From: Enterococcus moraviensis ATCC BAA-383
GTDB lineage: Bacteria; Bacillota; Bacilli; Lactobacillales; Enterococcaceae
Reading direction: 5' to 3'
Assembly: GCF_000407445.1 (NCBI RefSeq)
Contig: NZ_ASWB01000001.1
Location: forward strand, 1,199,042 to 1,263,041
Length of the DNA: 64,000 bases
Positions 55,231-64,000 of this stretch are shown here, in pieces. The translations under genes were made by a program, and so were the position numbers. Numbering within the stretch: the stretch's first letter is position 1; each line of letters starts with the position of its first letter. Below the pieces are notes generated by a model. It ran no database searches. It was given only the letters and a program-made list of their open reading frames with translations, and was not told the DNA's origin.

Positions 55231-55945
55231 TTTTTTCTACCTCCAACATATCTTCCAAAGTGATCGCCCCATTATAAAAAGCTTTCCCAACGATGGTTCC
55301 ATAAACACCTAATTCAGCCAATTGCAATAGGTCGGCTTTTTTGTTGACACCACCTGAAGCAATGATTTGCACACCAGGTACAAGCTGCGTCAACTTGGCA
55401 TAATCTTCAAACGTTGGTCCAGCAAGTGTTCCGTCCTTCGAAATATCGGTGTAAATAATCGTCTGCACTCCGATTTTCGCCATCTCTTCAGCCATTTGCA
55501 AATAGTCTGTTTCACTAACATCCAGCCAACCACTAATCGCAACTTTCCCATTCTTAGCATCAATACCGACTGCGATTTTATCTCCATATGTTATGACAGC
55601 TTTTTTCACTAACTCTGGGTCTTTCAAGGCTGCTGAACCAATAATGATTCGATCGATTCCAAGTGAAACATACGCATCGATTTGTTCCAGTGTACGGATT
55701 CCCCCGCCAATTTCTATCTTTAGCCCTGTTTCTTTTTTCATTTCTTCAATGAGCGAGGCATTCGTTGCTTTCCCCATTAATGCTCCATCTAAATCAACAA
55801 CATGTATCATCTCAATACCTGCTGCTTTAAATTCTCTTGCTTGCGCTACTGGATTAGGATGAACAACCGTTTTTTGTAAAAAGTCCCCTTGTATTAGTCG
55901 AACTGCTTTTCCTTCTCTAATATCAATCGCTGGTAAAACATACAT
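55220..55945 (-). CDS. hisA: ProFAR isomerase
   Basis: A 241-residue TIM barrel, sister of HisF, with the catalytic aspartates in [14 protein letters not shown] (Asp-8) and [14 protein letters not shown], and phosphate loops EIGGGIRT and ASGGVN. It isomerises ProFAR to PRFAR. It overlaps hisH by 23 bp and hisF by 11 bp. Confidence 0.97.
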   Translation of the reverse strand: MYVLPAIDIREGKAVRLIQGDFLQKTVVHPNPVAQAREFKAAGIEMIHVVDLDGALMGKATNASLIEEMKKETGLKIEIGGGIRTLEQIDAYVSLGIDRIIIGSAALKDPELVKKAVITYGDKIAVGIDAKNGKVAISGWLDVSETDYLQMAEEMAKIGVQTIIYTDISKDGTLAGPTFEDYAKLTQLVPGVQIIASGGVNKKADLLQLAELGVYGTIVGKAFYNGAITLEDMLEVEKNAD

Positions 55946-56549
55946 GATCCACCACCTCCTTAAATCCTCTTAAAATCCTCAAACCAACGTCACTACTTTT
56001 TTCTGGATGAAACTGAGTCCCGTAAATATTTCCACTTGAGATCATTGCTGGCACCTTAATTGAATATTCTACAAGTGCATCAATTTTATCTGGCTCACAA
56101 TCTACATAATAAGAATGAACAAAATAAACGTACTGCTCATCCACTTCTTTTGTTAACAACGTTTGATTTGTAACAATCAATTGGTTCCACCCCATGTGTG
56201 GAACAGGTAAATCAGGATCATCTGGAAGTTTTTCGCAAAGTCCTTCAATCAACCCTAAACCCGCAGTAAATCCATTCTCCATACTTCCTTCTAAAAGCAA
56301 CTGCATACCTAAGCAAACACCTAAAATAGGCATACCTTTTTGAGCCACCTCTTGAATCACACTAATTAAGCCACGTTTTTTTAACTCCTCCATCGCTAAT
56401 GAAAAAGCACCTACCCCAGGTAAAATCAATCCATTGGCTTTTACAATCTCATCAGGATCTGCGGAGATTTTACTTTCCAAGCCAACGTACTCTAACGCTT
56501 TTTGAACATTTCGTGTATTTCCAGTGTCGTAATCAATGATAATAATCAT
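55923..56549 (-). CDS. hisH: Imidazole glycerol phosphate synthase amidotransferase subunit
   Basis: A 208-residue class I glutaminase. The triad is visible: the cysteine nucleophile in GVCLGMQLL (about residue 80) and the His and Glu in GTQFHPEKS near the C-terminus. It supplies ammonia to HisF. Its ATG directly abuts the hisB stop codon. Confidence 0.97.
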   Translation of the reverse strand: MIIIIDYDTGNTRNVQKALEYVGLESKISADPDEIVKANGLILPGVGAFSLAMEELKKRGLISVIQEVAQKGMPILGVCLGMQLLLEGSMENGFTAGLGLIEGLCEKLPDDPDLPVPHMGWNQLIVTNQTLLTKEVDEQYVYFVHSYYVDCEPDKIDALVEYSIKVPAMISSGNIYGTQFHPEKSSDVGLRILRGFKEVVDHVCFTSD

Positions 56550-57134
56550 CTACAGAATTCCTTTCGTGGAGTTGATTCCTTTTATTGACGGATTTTTCGT
56601 CATCGCTTCTCTCAACGCTCGACCAGTTGCTTTAAATAATGCTTCTATTTTATGGTGTGTATTTTTGCCGTGTAAAATTTTTAAATGAAGAGTCATTTTA
56701 GCGTTAAAAGCGAATGCTTGGAAGAATTCTTCTGCTAATTCTGTATCAAAATCACCAAGTTTAGGATTAGTAAACGACGCATCAAATACTAAATATGAAC
56801 GCCCACTTAAATCTAAGGAAGCCATACCTAAAGATTCATCCATCGGCACAAAACTAGTTCCATAACGATTGATTCCAGCTTTATCCCCTAAAGCTTCTCG
56901 TATACATTGACCTAAAACGATCCCAACATCTTCTACTGTATGGTGGCTATCTACATCTAGGTCCCCTTCTACTTTCACTTCCAATGATATCTGACTGTGA
57001 CGAGCAAATAAAATCAGCATGTGATCAAAAAATCCAACGCCTGTTTGGATCGCAACTGGTTCTTGACTGTCTAAATCAAGTCTCAACTCAATTTTTGTTT
57101 CAGCAGTTTTTCTTGTTAAAGTTGCTGTTCTCAT
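56550..57134 (-). CDS. hisB: Imidazole glycerol phosphate dehydratase
   Basis: 194 residues, the stand-alone dehydratase without the phosphatase domain fused in enterobacteria. The two metal motifs are [13 protein letters not shown] and, in the C-terminal repeat, [17 protein letters not shown]. It makes imidazole acetol phosphate. Since the next enzyme (HisC) and histidinol phosphatase are not in this operon, the pathway needs genes elsewhere. Confidence 0.97.
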   Translation of the reverse strand: MRTATLTRKTAETKIELRLDLDSQEPVAIQTGVGFFDHMLILFARHSQISLEVKVEGDLDVDSHHTVEDVGIVLGQCIREALGDKAGINRYGTSFVPMDESLGMASLDLSGRSYLVFDASFTNPKLGDFDTELAEEFFQAFAFNAKMTLHLKILHGKNTHHKIEALFKATGRALREAMTKNPSIKGINSTKGIL

Positions 57135-57170
57135 TTTTTTCCCTCCGTTTCAAACTCTAATTTTTCCGAT

Positions 57171-58451
57171 TCACTCAAAGCGACATTCAACTGCTCTAGC
57201 GTGTGCTTCCAGTCCTTCTTTTCGCGCCAAAAGTGCAATGGCCTCTTTAGCCTCAGCTAAGGCATCTTTTGTATAATAAGTGACTTGACTATACTTCACA
57301 AAATCATACACGCTTAATGGTGAATAAAATTTTGCCGTACCACTTGTTGGCAATACATGATTGGTTCCAGAAAAATAATCTCCTACTGGCTCGGATGCGT
57401 ATTCTCCTAAAAAGATCGAACCAGCATTTTTGATTTCATGTAAGTAACTGATGGGATCTTCCAACTGTACTTCTAAATGCTCTGGTGCTATTTCATTCAT
57501 GATCGTAAACATCGCCGATATAGTTGATGCTACAATAATCAGTCCATTATTTTTAATGGATTGTTCTGCGATTTCTTTTCGTGGTAATGTTTCTAGTTGT
57601 CGATCCATTTCTATTTCGACTTGTTCTGCAAGTGCGACTGAGTTTGTCACTAGTATTGCTCTGGCAAGCGTATCATGTTCTGCCTGAGACAACAAATCGG
57701 CCGCAATATAAATGGGATTTGCTGTTTCATCTGCTATGATCCCAATCTCAGATGGTCCTGCGATCATATCGATTCCTACCGTACCAAAGACTTGTTTTTT
57801 TGCAGTTGCTACATAGATGTTGCCAGGTCCAACAATTTTGTCCACTTTAGGAATTGTTTCTGTTCCATAAGCAAGGGCGGCGATACTTTGTGCTCCGCCA
57901 ATTTGAAAAATTTTATCTACTCCTGCTATCTTTGCCGCTGCTAAAATGACATCTGGAACGCCTTCTTTCGACGGTGGTGTCACCATAATGATTTCTTTGA
58001 CCCCAGCAATTTTTGCTGGCAGTACATTCATTAAGACAGAGGATGGATACGCCGCCGTTCCACCTGGAACATAAACACCTACGCGCGCTAGCGGTAATAC
58101 TAATTGTCCACGTAACACTCCTGATTTTTCTGTGTCCATAAAATCATATTGTTTTTGTTTTTGATGGTAGCTGATAATATTCTCTTTAGCTGCTTCTAAA
58201 GCGGCAATCACCTCTTTTTCCACACGTTGATAGCCTAAAGTAATGGTTTCTTGTGATAAAGATAAATTCTGCAGTTCAACTTGATCAAATTTTTTGGAAT
58301 ACACTTTTAAAGCTTGGTCTCCGTTTTGAATCACTTGTTGAATGATTTGACGAACTTGTTCTTCTATTTGCTGATTGTCTTTTTGAATCATTCGGACATC
58401 TTTATTTAGTGCCCTTAAAATTTCGGTTGTTTCACCTTTCAACCATTTCAT
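57171..58451 (-). CDS. hisD: Histidinol dehydrogenase
   Basis: About 426 residues with YVPGGTAAYPSSVLMN, DMIAGPSEIGIIAD, the zinc-site LSQAEHD and the late NHVLPTSGTAKFYSPL. It oxidises histidinol to histidine in two NAD steps. The start at 58449-58451 follows GGAGGG; a TTG five codons earlier is in frame but lies within the ribosome site. Confidence 0.97.
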   Translation of the reverse strand: MKWLKGETTEILRALNKDVRMIQKDNQQIEEQVRQIIQQVIQNGDQALKVYSKKFDQVELQNLSLSQETITLGYQRVEKEVIAALEAAKENIISYHQKQKQYDFMDTEKSGVLRGQLVLPLARVGVYVPGGTAAYPSSVLMNVLPAKIAGVKEIIMVTPPSKEGVPDVILAAAKIAGVDKIFQIGGAQSIAALAYGTETIPKVDKIVGPGNIYVATAKKQVFGTVGIDMIAGPSEIGIIADETANPIYIAADLLSQAEHDTLARAILVTNSVALAEQVEIEMDRQLETLPRKEIAEQSIKNNGLIIVASTISAMFTIMNEIAPEHLEVQLEDPISYLHEIKNAGSIFLGEYASEPVGDYFSGTNHVLPTSGTAKFYSPLSVYDFVKYSQVTYYTKDALAEAKEAIALLARKEGLEAHARAVECRFE

Positions 58452-58452
58452 T

Positions 58453-59085
58453 TTAGTTCCCTCCAATCACTGTTTCTAGTTCATCAAACAATTGGAATAT
58501 TGCTTGGCGTTTTCTTTTCAACATTGCTTTATTTACGATCAAGCGAGCAGAGACCGAACAGATATCTTCAAAAATTTCTAACCCATTTTCTTTTAATGTC
58601 GTACCTGTTTCAACGATATCAACAATTGCATCGGCCAATCCTAGAACTGGCGCAATTTCAACAGATCCTTCGATTTTGATTATTTCAACATCTTCCCCTT
58701 TTTTTCGAAAATGTTCTGAGGCAACGGTGGGATATTTCGTTGCAATCCGTTTTCTTTTATAATCATCTGGCTGGTAGTTTTTTGTGGAAGCGACTGAAAA
58801 CTTACAGACACCGATTTTTAAATCCAGCATCTCATAATAGCCAAAGGGATGTTCCATTAGGACATCTTTGCCCACGATTCCAATATCTGCCACACCATGC
58901 CGTACGTAAGTCGTTACGTCAGCTGCTTTTACTAAAAGAAACTTAAATCGTTGATCTGGGCTGGTGAAAATCAATTTCCGTTGTTTGTCTTGCATAAAGG
59001 AAACATCGATTCCTGCTTGTTCAAATAGAGAGAGTGTCTTTTTTTCCAAACGTCCTTTTGTCAATGCAATAGTCAATTGTGTCAA
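58453..59085 (-). CDS. hisG: ATP phosphoribosyltransferase, short form
   Basis: 210 residues, the short HisG without the C-terminal regulatory domain. Motifs: [22 protein letters not shown], and the phosphate-binding [18 protein letters not shown]. It makes phosphoribosyl-ATP, the first committed step. Short HisG works only with HisZ, whose gene overlaps this one by 4 bp. Confidence 0.97.
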   Translation of the reverse strand: MTQLTIALTKGRLEKKTLSLFEQAGIDVSFMQDKQRKLIFTSPDQRFKFLLVKAADVTTYVRHGVADIGIVGKDVLMEHPFGYYEMLDLKIGVCKFSVASTKNYQPDDYKRKRIATKYPTVASEHFRKKGEDVEIIKIEGSVEIAPVLGLADAIVDIVETGTTLKENGLEIFEDICSVSARLIVNKAMLKRKRQAIFQLFDELETVIGGN

Positions 59086-60272
59086 TTTGAATCACCAACC
59101 TTTATGCTACGTATGTTCTCTTGGGTTACTTCTATCACCTGTTGGTATCGCCATTTTTCGCCGTAGCGTATCGCTTCTTCTAGTGTTTCAAATAAGGATA
59201 ATTGATAATCTGGATTCTCTTTCACTAATGCTTCTGCTTTTGCTAGGTATGTCAACGTGCTGTGAACTAATGTTGTCGGCTGTTCCAAAAAAGCAAGATT
59301 ATCGAGTTGATATTGCAAAGTAACTAACGTATCTAAATTAATTCCTAACCCAACAGCTGGAATGACTGGATGCCCGAATTGTTCTGCCAAATGATCATAC
59401 CGTCCACCTCTAAGAAAAATATCTGGTACCAAATCAGCATATCCACTAAATAAAACACCTGTGTAATAATCCATTAGTGCAACTAAGCCTAAATCGACTG
59501 TTAATGAAATCGTTGGGTGTTGTGTCTTGATAATTTGCACGATCCTATCTAATTCATCGATGACTTGTATGATTTTTGACGATTTTGGCAATAGTTCTCT
59601 TGCGATTGATAATACTTCGTCAGCTTCACCAAAGAGTCTTGGAATTGCACAGATAAATGCATCCAATTCGCTTGGATAGAGTGCGACAAATTGGTTGAGA
59701 TCTGTTAAATTTTTATGATTAAAATAAATTTGAAGGTTTGTTTTTGCTTGCTCATCCAACTCAAGAAACTGTACAATTAAACGAAAAATTTGAGCATGTC
59801 CCAATTCAAAATGGAAATTAGGAATCTTCAACTCTTCTAAAATTTCCACCGCACAGGTAATACATTCGACTTCGGCTTTTAAAGAGGTATAACCAACCAA
59901 TTCTATTCCAGCTTGTGTTAATTCATTTTGTTCTCCTAACATAGCATCATTTGAACGAAATATTTTTCCACTGTATGATAATTTTAGAGGTGGTTGAATG
60001 CCTGTTGTGGCAATCACTCGACCGATCGGCATCGTCATATCAGGTCTTAATACAAGTAGTCGGCCTTGTTTGTCAAAAAAGCGGTAAAATTCTTTTTCAT
60101 TTTTTTCTTCACTGTAAAATACATCTTCAAACTCAATCACGGGTGTATCGATTCGTTGATAGCCTCTTTTTTTCACGATATCGTTAACTTGTTTTTCTAG
60201 TTGATATGCGCCATTGGCTTCTCGAAATAACTTGTCTTTTGTTCCTGACGGTAAACTACGATTCCATTTCAT
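59082..60272 (-). CDS. hisZ: ATP phosphoribosyltransferase regulatory subunit
   Basis: About 396 residues, a histidyl-tRNA-synthetase-like fold without the anticodon domain: [10 protein letters not shown] at the start, [11 protein letters not shown], motif 2-like [12 protein letters not shown], and the C-terminal [14 protein letters not shown]. It does not charge tRNA; it holds short HisG in an active, histidine-sensitive octamer. The start at 60270-60272 follows AAGGAGGG, and the longer open frame upstream runs into the T-box leader. Confidence 0.95.
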   Translation of the reverse strand: MKWNRSLPSGTKDKLFREANGAYQLEKQVNDIVKKRGYQRIDTPVIEFEDVFYSEEKNEKEFYRFFDKQGRLLVLRPDMTMPIGRVIATTGIQPPLKLSYSGKIFRSNDAMLGEQNELTQAGIELVGYTSLKAEVECITCAVEILEELKIPNFHFELGHAQIFRLIVQFLELDEQAKTNLQIYFNHKNLTDLNQFVALYPSELDAFICAIPRLFGEADEVLSIARELLPKSSKIIQVIDELDRIVQIIKTQHPTISLTVDLGLVALMDYYTGVLFSGYADLVPDIFLRGGRYDHLAEQFGHPVIPAVGLGINLDTLVTLQYQLDNLAFLEQPTTLVHSTLTYLAKAEALVKENPDYQLSLFETLEEAIRYGEKWRYQQVIEVTQENIRSIKVGDSN

Positions 60273-60349
60273 TGCGTTCCCTCCTTGTTTTTGGCTAATC
60301 ACTATTGACATAACATTTTTCCATAAAGCAAGATTATGAAAGTAAAGAC

Positions 60350-60383
60350 AAAAACGCCCCCTTGGCAAATAAGCCAAGAGGAC
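60350..60383 (-). terminator. T-box terminator of the his operon
   Basis: The minus-strand stem CCTCTTGGC/GCCAAGGGG is followed by CG and a T-run. It competes with the antiterminator that includes the T-box sequence at 60395-60412. Confidence 0.92.
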
Positions 60384-60640
60384 GAGAATATTTTCACGTG
60401 GTCCCACCTCAGATTTGTTTTTACTTCACAGTAAAAACCTCTGTTAGTTTGATAAACTAAGGAGTGATAACGGACTCTCCGATTTTTCTTACTGATATAA
60501 GGAACGAAATACTGTGATTCCCTACTACTAGTTCAGAAAAACAACTCACAGGCGTGTTCGATGATGATTTGTTATTTCCTTACAGCAAACGGAAACTCTC
60601 TAAAACAAATCACTTCATCTACTATTCTGATCATCGTATT
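60350..60640 (-). promoter_or_regulatory. Histidine T-box riboswitch
   Basis: On the minus strand the leader shows the T-box parts in order: a long stem I with an AGAGAG...GCTGTAAGG block, the specifier in GAACACGCC with CAC (His) at 60554-60556, the T-box sequence GAGGTGGGACCACG at about 60398-60411, and the terminator. Uncharged tRNA-His would pair with CAC and the T-box and let transcription continue. Specificity for histidine fits the genes it controls. Confidence 0.92.
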
Positions 60641-60668
60641 TTCATTAAATTTTCATTTATTTCTAAAC

Positions 60669-60697
60669 AATTTATCACGAAAATAAAATTTAGTCAA
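60669..60697 (-). promoter_or_regulatory. Promoter of the his operon
   Basis: On the minus strand TTGACT and TAAATT are 17 bp apart, about 30 bp before the T-box leader. The -10 is a 4/6 match. Confidence 0.65.
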
Positions 60698-60790
60698 TAG
60701 TTTTTAGAAAATTTACATTGCGCACTAGAGGAAATCTTTTTCTTCCTAGAATCATGTATACTTTAACTATTCATGAAAAGGAGATAAATT

Positions 60791-62108
60791 ATGCCACCCG
60801 AACGATTGATTTTACTCTTAAACCATATTGAAAAAAAACTTGATACCTCACTTACAGCTGAATCCTTAGCTGATCAAGTCGGCTATTCAGTTTACTATTT
60901 TTATCGCCAATTTTCTGCTGCTGTAGGCATGTCCTTAGCCTCCTATATCTTAAATCGCCGATTAAAAAAGGTTCTCACAGAAATAGGATCCGGAAAAAAA
61001 ACAATCGACGTAGCTTTTACTTACGGCTTTAATACCTATGCAGGTTTTTATAAAGCTTTTGTAAAAGAATATGGCTGCTCTCCTAAAAAGTATTTAACTA
61101 TTTACAAAGATGAACTCAAGGAAACAGGCCGAAAGGAACATGTATTTATGAATTTGAATAACCAGGAATTAAAAAATGTTTTAAAAAATTGGAAGATCAA
61201 TCCAGCTACAACTATTGAAGTAAGCTCAACCAATTATGGACTGCAACAACCGAAAATGGTTTGGAAAATAGGAACAGATAACTATCTACACCACACTAAA
61301 GATCGAGGTGGTGAGTTAAAAAATATTGCTATTGCCTAAGCTCTCGCAAAACAAGGATTCGCTTCTTCCTTGCCTATACCAACGATCGATGGTCAACAAT
61401 TTATCGAAAATGAATCGTTATTGATTCTTAAAAAGGGGATTGAGGGAGAACCACTATCTATTCAAACTATTTTTGAGAAAGATACTTATGCATTGGCATA
61501 TGGTACAGCAATCGCTCAATTACATAATGCTTTTCTAGACTTAGATAAACAGATTTTATGTGATCCAGCTAATGTATTTGAAACGGTTCAAAAATGGGCC
61601 TTGCCTGATGTAAAAAAACAAACGCAGCAATGGTCATTAAACATTCCAGCAACCTTTTTTACAAATTATTTATCTGTTTTTGGCGAACTTTATTCAAAAC
61701 TCCCTGTACAAATTATTCACCGTGATCCAAACTTTGAAAATATTTTATTTTTAAATCATAAAGTTAATGGTTTTATTGATTTTGATTTAGTGGAAAAAAA
61801 TATTCGCTTATTCGATCCTTGTTATTGTGCCACAAGTATATTAAGTCAAATGTCCTCCGAGCATTACGATGACTGGTTACCACTTCTTTCATTAATCTTA
61901 ACAGGCTATGATCGAAAAAAATCCTTTAACAAAAGCTGAAAAATCTGCTATTTTTTATGTTATTTGTGGGATTCAGATGATTTGTGTAGCTTATTTTGGT
62001 GATCGAGATAATGACGATCCTACCTTTAAACAACTAGCTAAAGCAAATCGAGAAATGTTAGTATTCATCATCCACAGGCAAAAAGAAATTGAAGCAATTT
62101 TTGCTTAG
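60791..62108 (+). pseudogene. Broken AraC-HTH / aminoglycoside-phosphotransferase-like fusion gene
   Basis: The first 110 codons encode an AraC-type double helix-turn-helix (SLTAESLADQVGYSVYYFYRQF and IDVAFTYGFNTYAGFYKAF). The frame then stops at TAA 61337-61339, continues in the same frame to 61939, and shifts by one base at an A7 run near 61915-61921 before continuing to 62108. The later part carries kinase motifs (IIHRDPNFENILF, NGFIDFDLVE). Removing one A and reading through one stop gives a single frame of about 438 codons. Two lesions point to a recent pseudogene, although sequencing error or recoding cannot be excluded. The intact form would be a transcription factor fused to a small-molecule kinase. 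Confidence 0.8.
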
Positions 62109-62172
62109 AATTTAGTTGATTTAATGAGTTTTAGAGAAGGATATGCCGATGTCTCCTCCTCTAAAACTTCAA

Positions 62173-62622
62173 TTATTTAATCGGCACGCAAAACTCACAA
62201 TAACCTGCCTCAATGTGCTTTACAGCATACCTTTCTAAAATTGGACGTTTGAAATCAATAATCATTGAATGTTGCTTTTGAAAATCTGGCTGCATAAACG
62301 CTGTCCAAAATTCTTGAACTGCTTCACTAGTGTGTTCGACCTTAAAGTTCGCATACTTGCCATTTTCAATTTCTCCTTCTTTCACTCCTTTAAGATTTTT
62401 TTGTTCTGCCGATACCGTTACACAAACATCATAAATACAGTTTTCTTTCGGTGTATTTGGTTCACTCCAAGCAATTCCGTAGATAACGGTCTCTTTATCA
62501 AATAAATTTTCTATTTTTAATCGCTCTTTAAAAGTCATCATCAATTCTTGGTTCGCTTGTCCATAGCTCCCAATTCGTCTTAAATAAAAAATTCGTTGTC
62601 TAGGTATCACTTCTGTTTTCAT
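62173..62622 (-). CDS. GyrI-like effector-binding domain protein
   Basis: 149 residues forming one GyrI/SOUL-like ligand domain (RIFYLRRIGSYGQANQELMMTFKERL, then YGIAWSEPNTPKENCIYDVCVTV, then GKYANFKVEHTSEAVQEFWTAFM). Such domains bind amphipathic drugs, alone or as the effector half of AraC/MerR regulators. There is no DNA-binding domain here. The neighbouring MerR gene carries a related C-terminal domain, so the two may share a ligand. Confidence 0.82.
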   Translation of the reverse strand: MKTEVIPRQRIFYLRRIGSYGQANQELMMTFKERLKIENLFDKETVIYGIAWSEPNTPKENCIYDVCVTVSAEQKNLKGVKEGEIENGKYANFKVEHTSEAVQEFWTAFMQPDFQKQHSMIIDFKRPILERYAVKHIEAGYCEFCVPIK

Positions 62623-62754
62623 CTGCTATTTCCTCCTTTGGTTTTGAGAGGATATTGATCAATGTCGTTCTCAACAATAGAGTAAATGCTATTAAAATGA
62701 TTTTCAAGCCTTATTTTAAAACTTTATTAAACCTGTTGATACTAATTAAAAAAA

Positions 62755-62789
62755 AGCAGGTCCACAGAATAATCATCTGTCGACCTGCT
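62755..62789 (-). terminator. Terminator of the MerR gene
   Basis: A 14-bp stem AGCAGGTC-ACAGA/TCTGT-GACCTGCT with one mismatch is followed on the minus strand by TTTTTTTT. Confidence 0.92.
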
Positions 62790-62808
62790 GTTCATAATCA
62801 CTGAGACT

Positions 62809-63609
62809 TTAGAGTGCTACTGGAAAATAGACTTCAACGATATTTTTGTCTGGATCGGTGGTGTTAGGATCCGTTTGATAGATTTCAAAAGGTGCACCAT
62901 TCATTTTATAGCCTTGCTCTTCAATCCACTTTAACATTTTACTGTACACTGAAGCGAGTTCTGTATAAGGTCCGGTATATATAGATGTTGCACATAAGCA
63001 TGTTGGAAAAACTCTTGTTTGCTCATTTTTTTCGACGATTGGTACAGCTAATTCCATATCACTATTTTCAGGATTAAAATCTGGGCTATGATAAATCGTC
63101 AAAGGTGGTCCTGTTGGCGTAAATTTTTCAGCGGTCAAACGCCCGAACAACTCTCCAATATACTTTCCATATTCATTTACGTTCATTTGTTTTCTTAGAT
63201 ATAAAATATTCATTTCTGGTACTTCAGTCAGTTTAACTTCAATTGAGTTTAGATAAGACATTAATTTATTTCCCCTTTCTAAGGTTGCTAAATCATCAGC
63301 GATACGTTCCAATAATAGGGAATAATTCTGCATCTTTTGCGTGATTTCCTTTTTCTTTTTATTAATTGCTACTTGAAGTAGTTCTTGATCCTGCTCACTT
63401 TCAAGTATCACCTTGATTTCATCTAAGGAAAATGTATATTCCTTCAATCGTTTAATCAAAAGAATCGTTTCAAGTTGCCCTACATCATAATAACGATACC
63501 CACTAGCAGCATCTGTAAATGTCGGTTTAAGTAGATTTATCTCATCATAATACCGAAGTGTTTTAGCTGAAACCTGAGAAACCTTTGAAAAATCACCAAT
63601 AGATAACAT
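62809..63609 (-). CDS. MerR family regulator with GyrI-like effector domain
   Basis: About 266 residues. An N-terminal winged helix (LSIGDFSKVSQVSAKTLRYYDEINLL, ASGYRYYDVGQL) is followed by a coiled-coil dimer helix (to about 110) and a C-terminal GyrI-like ligand domain. This is the BmrR/TipAL type, which senses lipophilic drugs and activates efflux genes by twisting the promoter. The second of two adjacent ATGs (63607-63609) has the proper distance from AGGAGG. The tandem 118-bp repeats start 22 bp upstream. Confidence 0.9.
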   Translation of the reverse strand: MLSIGDFSKVSQVSAKTLRYYDEINLLKPTFTDAASGYRYYDVGQLETILLIKRLKEYTFSLDEIKVILESEQDQELLQVAINKKKKEITQKMQNYSLLLERIADDLATLERGNKLMSYLNSIEVKLTEVPEMNILYLRKQMNVNEYGKYIGELFGRLTAEKFTPTGPPLTIYHSPDFNPENSDMELAVPIVEKNEQTRVFPTCLCATSIYTGPYTELASVYSKMLKWIEEQGYKMNGAPFEIYQTDPNTTDPDKNIVEVYFPVAL

Positions 63610-63630
63610 CATTACCTCCTAAATTTAAAA

Positions 63631-64000
63631 GCTGAATGGGCTCGTTCAGCCTTGACTGGAAAATAGGAAAAATAATTGAGGTGTTCTTTACCTCCTTTAT
63701 TTTTATCTTTTTCCCGAAAGGCTAGCCCTTAAAGCTAGATAATAAAAGCTGAATGGGCTCGTTCAGCTCCGACTGAAAAATAGAAAAAATTGATTGAGGT
63801 GTTCTTTACCTCCTTTATTTTTATCTTTTTTCCGAGGTGCTAGCCCTTAAAGCTAGATAATAAAAGCTGAATGGGCTCGTTCAGCTCCGACTGAAAAATA
63901 GAAAAAATTGATTGAGATGCTCTTTATCTCACTCCATTTTTATCTTTTTTCCGAGGTGCTAGCCCTTAAAGCTAGATAATAAAAGCTGAATGGGCTCGTT
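63631..64000. repeat. Tandem 118-bp non-coding repeats (three full copies plus a partial)
   Basis: Units begin at 63631, 63748, 63866 and 63985 (117, 118, 119 bp) and run off the window. Each holds three hairpins: GCTGAA/TTCAGC, a central GAGGT/ACCTC with a 7-nt loop ending CTTT, and CTAGC/GCTAG. In the third copy the central stem is GAGAT/ATCTC, a paired G-to-A and C-to-T change that keeps the stem. No open frame of note and no T-run is present. A degenerate array of the same family lies at 32225-32460. Confidence 0.93.

Noticed and set aside
60273..60407. N-terminal extension of HisZ by 45 codons
   Set aside because: The extension runs into the T-box terminator, lacks homology to HisZ and leaves the strong AAGGAGGG site unused.
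63631..64000. Insertion sequence ends or a CRISPR at the right edge
   Set aside because: No transposase or unique spacers; the units are near-identical over their whole length with nothing between them.

Overview
The window looks like Enterococcus chromosome. It is low-GC Firmicute DNA carrying an 18-gene cluster in the order of the Enterococcus faecalis rhamnopolysaccharide (epa) locus, followed by a conserved flank of a YihY protein, methionine aminopeptidase and flavodoxin. It also has sigma-54/PRD-controlled PTS operons and a hisZ-type histidine operon with a T-box. I judge genus from gene order and protein families. The species cannot be fixed without a search, and it is probably not E. 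faecalis itself.

Layout. 1-7.7 kb, all minus strand, is the variable (decoration) end of epa: a truncated NAD-dependent epimerase, an IspD/TarI cytidylyltransferase, a LicD phosphotransferase, a polytopic GT-C-like protein, a secreted GH25 muramidase with six near-identical GW modules, and a GT2. 7.7-30.4 kb is the core: epaR, Q, P, O, N, M, L, then a small flippase-like protein, a DUF2304-like protein, a GtrB-like GT2, a DUF2142-like protein, the dTDP-rhamnose genes (epaH, G, F, E) and epaD, C, B, A. EpaA has its own clear sigma-A promoter. A terminator at 19.93 kb and a promoter at 19.87 kb split the ABC-transporter half from the rhamnose half. 30.5-38.3 kb is housekeeping: YihY, Map, flavodoxin, a TetR regulator, an M29 aminopeptidase, a secreted ChW-repeat protein, tRNA-Arg(CCT), two very small genes and an Eis-like acetyltransferase.

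38.5-50.0 kb is a beta-glucoside PTS island. A 904-residue LevR/CelR-type activator precedes two operons (EIIB-EIIA-EIIC-GH1 and EIIB-EIIA-EIIC-three small genes) and a lone EIIC. Each of the three units has a textbook -24/-12 promoter, GTGTG-rich upstream sites and, in two cases, a CcpA-like cre site. The two EIIA/EIIB pairs differ by only three residues per protein, while the EIICs are strongly diverged. 50.1-53.8 kb holds a DEAD-box-type helicase, a Gfo/Idh/MocA oxidoreductase, SfsA and a DUF4828-like protein. 53.8-60.7 kb is hisZGDBHAFIE behind a histidine T-box (specifier CAC); hisC and histidinol phosphatase are absent. 60.8-63.6 kb carries a broken AraC-kinase fusion gene, a GyrI-like protein and a MerR regulator.

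The most interesting unexplained structure is non-coding: a tandem repeat of about 118 bp at the right edge (63.63-64.0 kb), whose central hairpin shows a compensatory base-pair change between copies. A degenerate two-unit version with the same 118-bp spacing lies 31 kb away (32.225-32.46 kb). Both arrays begin just upstream of the ribosome binding site of a minus-strand gene. A second dispersed element, a hairpin containing GTGGAACAAAAC-like arms, occurs three times (23.86, 29.13 and 33.16 kb).
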